A stretch of 6,660 bases of DNA, from the NCBI GenBank assembly GCA_017530275.1, contig JAFXMP010000204.1:1-6660 (forward strand), written 5' to 3'. The position numbers and the translations under genes are program-made. Source of the DNA: Clostridia bacterium. GTDB taxonomy: Bacteria > Bacillota_A > Clostridia > Christensenellales > Aristaeellaceae. The notes beneath the pieces were generated by a model. It was not told the DNA's origin, ran no database searches, and saw only the letters and a list, made by a program, of their open reading frames with translations. Every line of letters begins with the position of its first letter. The first letter of the stretch is position 1. Shown here one piece after another: positions 1 through 5,689 of this stretch.

Positions 1-124
1 AGGGGGCGCTGCCTGGCAGGCGGTATGCCAAAAAGCCGCGGCGAACGGGGGTTTTCCATAAAACAGTATTAGACAGAAATTCAGAAAAGGCATCTGCGTG
101 CCGGATTGGTCAATACTGAATTAT

Positions 125-129
125 GGAGG
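125..129 (+). promoter_or_regulatory. Ribosome binding site deciding the tnpV start
   Basis: GGAGG sits 8 nt before ATG 138 and overlaps the alternative in-frame ATG at 123. It therefore supports translation from 138 and a protein starting MKSLFEELG, which is also how family members usually begin. Confidence 0.75.
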
Positions 130-137
130 AAAACACA

Positions 138-515
138 ATGAAATCCCTGTTTGAAGAGCTTGGCAGCACTTATACCTTGGGCAAAGACGGTATGTACTAC
201 CCGAACCTGGCGATTGAGAAAACTGATCAGCGCTCCATTGGGAAATGGGGACGGATGCACAGGGAATACCTGAAGGAGCAGCACCCGAGCCTCTATCAGC
301 GACTCATTCTAAACGGATCTTTGGGCAGGCATCTTGCCCATGCAGACGGAAGAGCGACAGCAATGCTCGAAAGACTGATCGCGCAGATGGTTAAACAAGA
401 AGGCATTACTGAGCAGCTCAAGGCAGAACAGCCCATGGTTTGGGTTGGCAGGATGAACAATATTCACAGCCGTGCCGAAGAAATCGTCAGAGAAGAAATA
501 ATCAATAAATTATGA
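138..515 (+). CDS. tnpV: TnpV-family transposon-encoded protein
   Basis: Predicted small soluble protein of 125 aa matching, from memory, the TnpV family carried by clostridial transposons and integrative elements. Hallmarks are the N-terminal MKSLFEELGSTYT, a central GKWGRMHREYLKE segment and the C-terminal ITEQLKAEQPMVWVGRMNN block followed by EEII. The length is normal for the family, so the gene appears intact. The molecular role of TnpV is not established; it is named for its association with transposon genes. ATG 138 is preferred over the in-frame ATG 123 because GGAGG at 125-129 lies 8 nt before it, and ATG 123 would put that ribosome site inside the gene. No recombinase or relaxase is visible here, so the gene is either the end of an element extending to the left or a remnant. 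A strong terminator follows directly, separating it from the potassium operon. Confidence 0.9.
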   Translation: MKSLFEELGSTYTLGKDGMYYPNLAIEKTDQRSIGKWGRMHREYLKEQHPSLYQRLILNGSLGRHLAHADGRATAMLERLIAQMVKQEGITEQLKAEQPMVWVGRMNNIHSRAEEIVREEIINKL

Positions 516-523
516 GCAAGTGC

Positions 524-560
524 AGCCGCTGGTAAATGATAGGCCGTGCCAGCGGCTTTC
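524..560 (+). terminator. Rho-independent terminator after tnpV
   Basis: A perfect 9-bp GC-rich stem is formed by AGCCGCTGG (524-532) and CCAGCGGCT (549-557) with a 16-nt loop, followed by a T-rich run (TTTCTTTG). It starts 9 nt after the tnpV stop codon. It should end tnpV transcription and insulate the potassium operon, which then needs its own promoter. Confidence 0.85.
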
Positions 561-609
561 TTTGTGTATAAGAAAAATATGTTGATCAATGCTTGTACAG
601 CCGACAAAA

Positions 610-650
610 ATCTTTGCACGATCTTTACATACACAGAAGATATCCTTACA
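610..650 (+). promoter_or_regulatory. Candidate response-regulator operator: three phased direct repeats
   Basis: Three near-identical 9-mers lie on the same strand: ATCTTTGCA (610-618), ATCTTTACA (621-629) and ATCCTTACA (642-650). Their starts are 11 and 21 bp apart, about one and two helical turns, so all would face the same side of the DNA. Tandem direct repeats spaced by about 11 bp are the usual target of OmpR/PhoB-family regulators, and the E. coli KdpE site, as I recall it, contains TTTATA and TTTACA half-sites 11 bp apart. The third copy overlaps the expected -35 position of the TATAAT at 672. The operon encodes a KdpE-like protein, so autoregulation is the natural inference. Confidence 0.5.
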
Positions 651-671
651 CCGTTCTTATTTGATCTATCC

Positions 672-677
672 TATAAT
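672..677 (+). promoter_or_regulatory. Candidate -10 element of the ktrB-kdpE operon promoter
   Basis: A perfect TATAAT lies 28 nt before the ktrB GTG start. No good -35 hexamer is found 16-18 nt upstream; the nearest partial match, CTTACA at 645-650, is 21 nt away and is part of the third repeat. A good -10 with a poor -35 fits a promoter that depends on an activator bound upstream. Confidence 0.5.
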
Positions 678-691
678 TGCATCATATCAGA

Positions 692-698
692 AAGGGGG
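692..698 (+). promoter_or_regulatory. Ribosome binding site deciding the ktrB GTG start
   Basis: AAGGGGG lies 7 nt before GTG 706, giving a protein that begins (M)RLFGKYRMTTFQ. The in-frame ATG at 589 would add 39 residues, has no ribosome site, and would place the operator and TATAAT inside the coding region. Confidence 0.75.
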
Positions 699-705
699 TA
701 AAAGC

Positions 706-2037
706 GTGCGGCTCTTTGGAAAGTATCGAATGACCACATTTCAGATCATTGCCTTTGGCTTCATTGCGCTGATCCTGATTGGCACGCTGCTGCTTTCCTT
801 GCCTTTCGCCAGCAGAAAAGCGGGAAGCGTGGGGTTTTTGGATTGCCTGTTTACCGCTACTTCCGCCGTATGCGTTACGGGATTGGTCGTGCAGGATACG
901 GCTGCATGCTGGTCGCCCTTTGGTCAGGCTGTGATCCTGACGCTCATTCAAATCGGAGGTGTGGGCGTGGTGACGGCTGCCGTTTCCCTGGCGTTTTTGT
1001 CCGGCAGGAAGATCGGGCTTATGCAGCGCAGTGTGATGCAGGAATCCATTTCCGCGCCGCAGGTCGGCGGCATTGTGCGGTTGACCCGCTTTATTGTCCT
1101 TTCGTCCCTGGGGATGGAGGCCGTTGGCGCGCTGCTGCTGATCCCCTCCATGATTCCCCACTTTGGCGTTGGAAAAGGGATTTGGTACGCTGTCTTTCAT
1201 TCTGTTTCCGCCTTCTGCAACGCGGGCTTTGACCTGATGGGCGCGCAGGAGCCCTTTTCATCCCTGACTGGATTCAGCCAAAATGGATTGGTAAATGTTA
1301 CAGTAATGATGCTGATTACAGCGGGCGGCATCGGTTTTCTGGTGTGGAACGACGTGAGGGAACATGGCTTCCATTGGAAACAGTACCGATTGCAAAGCAA
1401 AGCCGCGCTTTTTACCTCCGCCTGGCTGGTGGTTTTGCCGGCGCTGTGGCTTTTCTTCTTTGAAATGGAGCAGATTCCAGCGGGAAAACGTATTCTGCCC
1501 GCCCTGTTTCAATCCGTCACCCTGCGCACGGCAGGCTTCAATACCGTGGATTTGAACCATATCAGCAGATCGGGCCAGGCGTTGATGATCGTTTGCATGC
1601 TTGTAGGCGGCTCGCCCGGCTCCACGGCGGGCGGCATGAAAACTACCACGCTGGCGGTGCTGCTCACCACCGCGTTTGCAGTTTTTCGAAGAAAAGAGCA
1701 GGTGACCTTTGGAGGCAGACGGATTGCAGACGATACGGTCCGGCAGGCAATCGCCATCCTGATGATGTATCTGCTGCTTTTTTTCGGAAGCGGCCTGATC
1801 ATCAGCCGGATCGAAGGGCTACCCCTCATGAGCTGTCTGTTTGAAACGGCCTCCGCCATTGGAACCGTCGGGCTCACCCTGGGGATCACCAGTCATGTTT
1901 CCGTTGCTTCCAGGCTGATCCTGATCGTATTGATGTTCTTGGGCAGGGTTGGCGGGCTTACGCTGATCTATGCCGCGCAGTCAGTTAAAAAAGGAACTCA
2001 AAGCACGCTGCCATTGGAAAAAATCACAGTAGGCTAA
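706..2037 (+). CDS. ktrB: Potassium uptake membrane subunit KtrB (TrkH family)
   Basis: Integral membrane K+ translocating subunit, working with the cytosolic KtrA ring encoded next. From GTG 706 it is 443 aa, the size of KtrB rather than the longer TrkH. Four membrane-pore-membrane units are visible, each with a pore-loop glycine expected in the selectivity filter: SAVCVTGL (G59), SAFCNAGF (G174), TLRTAGFN (G277) and SAIGTVGLT (G389). The GGSPGSTAGGMKTTT stretch after the third pore matches the flexible intramembrane gating loop of KtrB/TrkH, and GRVGGLTL closes the last helix. It is the first gene of the operon, 13 nt before ktrA, with its own candidate promoter and phased repeats upstream. 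In KtrB relatives the ion is K+, often with Na+ dependence; that dependence cannot be read from the sequence. The TrkH/KtrB family assignment is secure. The KtrB name rests on size and partner. Confidence 0.93.
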   Translation: MRLFGKYRMTTFQIIAFGFIALILIGTLLLSLPFASRKAGSVGFLDCLFTATSAVCVTGLVVQDTAACWSPFGQAVILTLIQIGGVGVVTAAVSLAFLSGRKIGLMQRSVMQESISAPQVGGIVRLTRFIVLSSLGMEAVGALLLIPSMIPHFGVGKGIWYAVFHSVSAFCNAGFDLMGAQEPFSSLTGFSQNGLVNVTVMMLITAGGIGFLVWNDVREHGFHWKQYRLQSKAALFTSAWLVVLPALWLFFFEMEQIPAGKRILPALFQSVTLRTAGFNTVDLNHISRSGQALMIVCMLVGGSPGSTAGGMKTTTLAVLLTTAFAVFRRKEQVTFGGRRIADDTVRQAIAILMMYLLLFFGSGLIISRIEGLPLMSCLFETASAIGTVGLTLGITSHVSVASRLILIVLMFLGRVGGLTLIYAAQSVKKGTQSTLPLEKITVG

Positions 2038-2050
2038 AGGAGGAAAAACC

Positions 2051-2698
2051 ATGAAATCCATTTTGCTGATTGGTTTGGGACGTTTTGGAAACCATATCGC
2101 GGAAAAGCTGAACGAACTGCATCATCAGGTGATGGCCGTTGATAAAAACGAGCAAAGGATCAATGACGCGCTGCCGCTGGTCACAGACGCGCAGATCGGG
2201 GACGCGACCAACAAAGCCTTTCTGCGTTCCCTGGGGGTAGATAACTATGACGTATGCTTTGTGGCTATCGGGGATGACTTTCAAAGCTCCCTGATCGTTA
2301 CCTCCTATCTGAAGGAATTGGGCGCGAAAAAGGTGATCGCCCGGGCTTCCAGGAATGTGCAGCGGCAATTTCTGCTTCGCAACGGCGCGGATGGCGTGGT
2401 GTACCCGGAGGAGCAGCTGGCGGCCTGGACGGCCATTCGATATACATCCGATCATATCCTGGATTATATTGCTTTGGATGATGAATTCGCCATTTACGAT
2501 GTATCCGTTCCGGCGGAATGGGACGGGAAAACCGTAGGCGGGCTGGACATTCGGAAAAAGTATAATCTGAATCTGCTGGCTGTGCGAAACAATGGAACGC
2601 CCAGCATGGCAGTGACCAGCGATACACAATTAAAACAGAATCAGACGATCCTGGTGCTCGGAAAATGGAAGGATATACAAAAATGTTTCCGAATATAA
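2051..2698 (+). CDS. ktrA: Potassium channel gating subunit KtrA (RCK/TrkA family)
   Basis: Peripheral cytosolic protein that forms a nucleotide-binding ring under KtrB and controls its opening. The 215 aa fit a single-RCK KtrA; two-domain TrkA proteins are about twice as long. An N-terminal Rossmann fold shows GLGRFG (residues 8-13), the acidic D31 at the end of strand 2 (VDKNEQ), a GDAT turn (50-53) and AIGDD (72-76). A shorter C-terminal TrkA_C (RCK_C) domain covers about 140-212 and includes LDIRKKYNLNLLAV. RCK_N domains of this family bind ATP/ADP or NAD(H). RCK_C domains of Firmicute KtrA proteins can bind c-di-AMP, which closes the channel in studied species; this is not demonstrated here. 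A strong AAAGGAGG site (2036-2043) lies 7 nt before the ATG and overlaps the ktrB stop codon, which fits coupled expression. Confidence 0.93.
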   Translation: MKSILLIGLGRFGNHIAEKLNELHHQVMAVDKNEQRINDALPLVTDAQIGDATNKAFLRSLGVDNYDVCFVAIGDDFQSSLIVTSYLKELGAKKVIARASRNVQRQFLLRNGADGVVYPEEQLAAWTAIRYTSDHILDYIALDDEFAIYDVSVPAEWDGKTVGGLDIRKKYNLNLLAVRNNGTPSMAVTSDTQLKQNQTILVLGKWKDIQKCFRI

Positions 2699-2702
2699 AA
2701 GA

Positions 2703-2721
2703 TGCTTCCCATAAGGAAGTG
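2703..2721 (+). promoter_or_regulatory. Small hairpin covering the ribosome site of the 45-aa gene
   Basis: CTTCC (2705-2709) can pair with GGAAG (2715-2719) over a 5-nt loop, with two G-U pairs extending the base. The right arm contains the AAGGAAG ribosome site (2713-2719). The hairpin starts 5 nt after the ktrA stop codon, so a ribosome finishing ktrA could melt it. The structure is short and may be chance. Confidence 0.3.
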
Positions 2722-2729
2722 ATCCGTGT

Positions 2730-2867
2730 ATGACGGACGCGCTTTTGATCGTGATCTTCCTGCTCACAGGAACCTATGGCTATTGGATCATGGATCGGGT
2801 GGATCGGTTTCTGAATGAACACGTGAAGGGTGAAGAGGAGGAAGCGGATGAGCAGCAGCAAAAATAA
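2730..2867 (+). CDS. Uncharacterised 45-aa single-pass membrane protein between ktrA and kdpD
   Basis: Short gene from ATG 2730 to TAA 2865-2867. Residues 4-21 (ALLIVIFLLTGTYGYWIM) form one hydrophobic helix. They are followed by MDRVDRFLNEH, an amphipathic charged stretch, and then by a very acidic, glutamine-rich tail (residues 35-44) likely in the cytosol. AAGGAAG (2713-2719) lies 10 nt upstream. The last 20 bp overlap kdpD, and the codons for E35-E38 also supply the AGGAGG ribosome site of kdpD, so part of the acidic tail may be constrained by that role. Function is unknown. By position and size it could be a KdpF-like accessory peptide of the Ktr channel or a sensor partner of KdpD; that is inference, as I see no clear similarity to E. 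coli KdpF. The tight placement in the operon and the sensible membrane topology support a real gene. Confidence 0.7.
   Translation: MTDALLIVIFLLTGTYGYWIMDRVDRFLNEHVKGEEEEADEQQQK
2834..2841 (+). promoter_or_regulatory. Ribosome binding site deciding the kdpD start
   Basis: AGAGGAGG lies 6 nt before ATG 2848 and supports that start over the in-frame GTG at 2830, which would sit upstream of the site. The same bases encode glutamates 35-38 of the preceding 45-aa protein. Confidence 0.8.
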
Positions 2868-4815
2868 CCGGCAAAACAGCCACATCCTGGTCTGCCTTTC
2901 TTCATCGACCTCCAACGCCAAAGTGATCCACGCCGCTGCCCGGATCGCCGCTGCCTTTCAGGGCACTTTTTCCGCATTGTTTGTGGAAACGCCTGGCTAT
3001 GCGCAGCTATCCGACGATGACAAAAAGCGCCTGCGCAGCAACATGAATCTGGCGGAAAAGCTGGGCGCCAAAATAGAAACGGCGATTGGCGACGATGTCC
3101 CCTATCAAATTGCTGAATATGCCCGATTGTCCGATGTTTCCTGTATCGTGATCGGCCAGACCAATACGGTGGGCGGCCTGCTCCGCAGGAAGCGGTCTCT
3201 GACAGACCGTTTGATCAACTATGCGCCCGATCTGGACTATTTCATCATTCCCGACCACGGAACCAGGGTGTATGTGGCCCGGAAGGCGCCGGAAAGCAAT
3301 CGAAAACGGGCTGTGATAGATACTGGGATTTCTTTGGTTGCTTTGGGCCTTTGCACGCTGATCGGTTTTCTGTTTTCCCATTTGGGGTTTACCGACGCCA
3401 ACATCATCATGGTTTATCTGCTGGGGCTGCTGATTGTGTCCATCAGCACGGCGCACCGGGCGTTCAGCCTGGTCTGGGCCGTGGTCAGCGTGCTGCTGTT
3501 CGATCTTCTTTTTACCACGCCGCGCTTCACCTTCTATGCTTACGGCACAGGCTATCCCGTTACCTTTCTGGTCATGTTTGCTGCCGCTTTCCTGATCAGT
3601 ACCTTGGCGATCCGCCTGAAGCGAAACGCCAAACAGTCGGCCCAAACGGCCCGCCGGGTGAGTGCCGTGCTGGAAACAGACCGGCAGCTTTCCAAAGCAA
3701 AATCCGAAGAGGAAATTCTTTCGGTGTTGGCGGGGCAATTGACACAGCTTCTGAAAAGGAGCCTGGTGGTATATCCGGCGGCGGATGGCCGTTTGGGCGA
3801 TCCCGTATTCTATCCCGCCGCAGAGGACACGGCGCCCTACCGCATGGATCAGGAAAGAAAAGCGGTGGAATGGGCGTTTACCCAGCGAAAGCGCGCCGGC
3901 GCAACCACAGACAGGTATCCCGAGAGCAGTTATTTGTATTACAGTATGCGTGTGCAGGAGCATGTATATGGCGTCGTAGGCGTGGCGGTGCACGGTTCTC
4001 CATTGGATGCTTCGGAGGAAAGCATGCTTGCCTCCGTGGTGGGCGAATGTTCCCTGGCCCTGGAAAACGCCCGGAACGTGCGGGAAAAAGAGGAATCCAT
4101 GGTACTGGCGGAGAACGAGCGCTTGCGTGCCAATCTGCTCAGGGCTGTTTCCCATGATTTGCGCACGCCGCTGACCTCTATCATGGGAAACGCGGATAAT
4201 CTTCTGACCAGCGGAGAAAACATGGATCGCAGTACCCAATGCCAACTGTACAATGACATTTATACAGACGCCCAATGGCTGACCGGTATGGTGGAAAACC
4301 TTTTATCTGCCAGCCGAATGGAAGATGGAAGCCTGAAGCTGAACATGAACACAGAACTCATAGATGATATGATCGCCGAAGCTGTGCGGCACATGGGCAG
4401 ACGATTGGACGGCTTCCGCTTGAATGTTTTCAAATCCAAATCGCTTTTGTTCGTTCACGCAGATGCCCGACTGATTGTACAAGTGATCATCAACCTTTTG
4501 GACAATGCCATCAAGTATGCTCCGGCAGGAACAGGCATTGAAATCGACACGCGGGAAGAACACGGAAACGTATTGGTTCGCATTGCGGATGAAGGCCCGG
4601 GAATCCCGGATGATCAAAAGCCGCATGTTTTCGATCTGTTCTATTCCGGAAACAATCTCACCGGCGACAGCCGGAGAGGATTGGGCCTGGGCCTTGCGCT
4701 GTGCCAATCCATTATGAAAGCGCACAGCAGCGCCATCACCGTCCACGACAACATGCCCCATGGCGCTGTTTTTGAACTGACTTTTCCCAAAGCGGAGGTG
4801 AGCCTGAATGAATAA
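2848..4815 (+). CDS. kdpD: Short KdpD-like sensor histidine kinase (Usp-DUF4118-GAF-HisKA-HATPase)
   Basis: Membrane histidine kinase expected to respond to K+ status and phosphorylate the KdpE encoded next. From ATG 2848 it has 655 aa, against roughly 890 for E. coli KdpD. Domain order: universal-stress-protein (Usp) domain about 12-145; four membrane helices of the DUF4118 type about 160-179, 184-201, 205-222 and 237-255; a basic stretch RLKRNAK (256-262); a GAF-like region about 275-410; HisKA with phospho-acceptor H436 in SHDLRTPLTS; and HATPase with N549-N553, DEGPGIP (581-587) and GLGLGLAL (611-618). All kinase boxes look intact. The N-terminal KdpD domain with its Walker motifs is absent, and no remnant lies upstream, where ktrA and the 45-aa gene sit. 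In the Usp domain S18-S20, 20 residues, then F41-S-A-L-F45 resembles the SXS-X20-FTAXY motif linked to c-di-AMP binding in S. aureus KdpD. It overlaps kdpE by 8 bp. Confidence 0.92.
   Translation: MSSSKNNRQNSHILVCLSSSTSNAKVIHAAARIAAAFQGTFSALFVETPGYAQLSDDDKKRLRSNMNLAEKLGAKIETAIGDDVPYQIAEYARLSDVSCIVIGQTNTVGGLLRRKRSLTDRLINYAPDLDYFIIPDHGTRVYVARKAPESNRKRAVIDTGISLVALGLCTLIGFLFSHLGFTDANIIMVYLLGLLIVSISTAHRAFSLVWAVVSVLLFDLLFTTPRFTFYAYGTGYPVTFLVMFAAAFLISTLAIRLKRNAKQSAQTARRVSAVLETDRQLSKAKSEEEILSVLAGQLTQLLKRSLVVYPAADGRLGDPVFYPAAEDTAPYRMDQERKAVEWAFTQRKRAGATTDRYPESSYLYYSMRVQEHVYGVVGVAVHGSPLDASEESMLASVVGECSLALENARNVREKEESMVLAENERLRANLLRAVSHDLRTPLTSIMGNADNLLTSGENMDRSTQCQLYNDIYTDAQWLTGMVENLLSASRMEDGSLKLNMNTELIDDMIAEAVRHMGRRLDGFRLNVFKSKSLLFVHADARLIVQVIINLLDNAIKYAPAGTGIEIDTREEHGNVLVRIADEGPGIPDDQKPHVFDLFYSGNNLTGDSRRGLGLGLALCQSIMKAHSSAITVHDNMPHGAVFELTFPKAEVSLNE
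4794..4801 (+). promoter_or_regulatory. Ribosome binding site of kdpE inside kdpD
   Basis: GGAGGTGA lies 6 nt before the kdpE ATG at 4808 and within the last codons of kdpD. The 8-bp gene overlap and the strong site point to translational coupling of kinase and regulator. Confidence 0.8.
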
Positions 4816-5530
4816 GCCGCTGATTTTGATTGTGGAGGATGATCCACCCATCCGCAATCTGATTTCCGTTGCCTTGGAAACCCATGATTACCGTTTTCTT
4901 TCCGCTTCCAACGGCGGAACGGCTATCATGGAAGCTTCCTCTCATAACCCGGACATTATGCTGTTGGATTTGGGTCTGCCCGATCTGGATGGCGTGGAGG
5001 TGATCCGAAAAATCCGTTCCTGGTCCAATCTGCCCATTATTGTCATCAGCGCCCGCAGCGATGACAGCGACAAGATCGAAGCGCTGGACGCCGGAGCGGA
5101 CGATTATCTGATCAAGCCCTTTTCCGTGGATGAACTGCTGGCCCGGCTTCGCGTTACGATCAGGCGGCTGAACCAGATGCAAAGCGACAGCCAGGAAACG
5201 TCCGTATTTATCAACGGCCCGCTTCGGATCGACTATTCGGCAGGCTGCGCTTTCCTCTCGGAAAAGGAGCTGCATTTGACGCCCATCGAATATAAGCTGC
5301 TGTGCGTCCTGGCTCGCAACTGCGGCAAAGTGTTGACCCATAAATTCATCACGCAGCAGGTATGGGGAACAGCCTGGGAAAACAACGTGGCTTCTCTTCG
5401 CGTATTCATGGCCACCCTGCGAAAAAAGCTGGAATCGTCACAGGAAGGGCAGGCCTTTATTCAGACCCATGTGGGTATTGGTTACAGGATGATCAGAGCC
5501 GGGAATGCCGTAGACCTTAACGATCATTAA
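4808..5530 (+). CDS. kdpE: KdpE-like response regulator (OmpR/PhoB family)
   Basis: Cytosolic transcription regulator of 240 aa, the partner of the preceding kinase. The receiver domain (about 5-118) has the acidic pocket E10-D11-D12, phospho-acceptor D54 in LLDLGLPDLDG, switch residue S81 and conserved K103 in IKPF. The C-terminal winged-helix domain (about 135-235) carries LTPIEYKLLCVLARNCGKVLT, split by a QQVWG motif from LRVFMATLRKKLE, and ends with HVGIGYRM. That pattern resembles the KdpE branch more than PhoB or OmpR. KdpE normally activates kdpFABC, but that operon is absent here. The operon's own ktrAB genes, preceded by three phased repeats at 610-650, are the obvious candidate target. 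No convincing terminator follows, so transcription might continue toward the hydrolase. Confidence 0.92.
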   Translation: MNKPLILIVEDDPPIRNLISVALETHDYRFLSASNGGTAIMEASSHNPDIMLLDLGLPDLDGVEVIRKIRSWSNLPIIVISARSDDSDKIEALDAGADDYLIKPFSVDELLARLRVTIRRLNQMQSDSQETSVFINGPLRIDYSAGCAFLSEKELHLTPIEYKLLCVLARNCGKVLTHKFITQQVWGTAWENNVASLRVFMATLRKKLESSQEGQAFIQTHVGIGYRMIRAGNAVDLNDH

Positions 5531-5603
5531 GCGTACATGGAAGATCCCGTGGCAGCGCAGCCTCCAATTCGCACAGGGTTTCTGTCATAAATTTCAGTGC
5601 TCT

Positions 5604-5632
5604 TTGATTGCAAGAGATTCGGGAAATATGGT
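5604..5632 (+). promoter_or_regulatory. Weak candidate promoter for the hydrolase gene
   Basis: TTGATT (5604-5609) and TATGGT (5627-5632) are separated by exactly 17 nt, each matching four of six consensus positions. It lies in the 159-nt gap after kdpE, about 58 nt before the hydrolase start. The rest of that gap shows nothing recognisable. Confidence 0.3.
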
Positions 5633-5689
5633 ATGCTCTGTCTGCGATTATTGGCCTGCTAAATCGGCATTTGGAGAGGTATGGAAGCC

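Noticed and set aside
1..119. Tail of an upstream gene (three + frames end at 59-61, 70-72 and 117-119)
   Set aside because: No frame gives a recognisable C-terminus, so the true one, if any, cannot be chosen from this fragment.
589..705. N-terminal extension of KtrB from ATG 589
   Set aside because: The 39 extra residues have no ribosome site, do not resemble a TrkH N-terminus and would include the phased repeats and the TATAAT. GTG 706 with AAGGGGG is the better start.
541..705. c-di-AMP riboswitch (ydaO type) or other K+-related leader upstream of ktrB
   Set aside because: The expected conserved ydaO core was not seen, and only about 20-30 nt of leader would remain after the TATAAT, too short for such a riboswitch.
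682..1200. Minus-strand and other-frame open frames within ktrB
   Set aside because: All overlap the coding frame that carries the four pore loops and show no domain of their own.
3007..4275. Long open frame of 422 codons on the minus strand inside kdpD
   Set aside because: It is antisense to an intact, motif-rich kinase, and its translation is rich in H, Q and R without any domain. This is a typical shadow of codon bias.
5516..5531. CTTAA...TTAAG inverted repeat at the kdpE stop as a terminator
   Set aside because: Only a 5-bp AT-rich stem and no T run after it.
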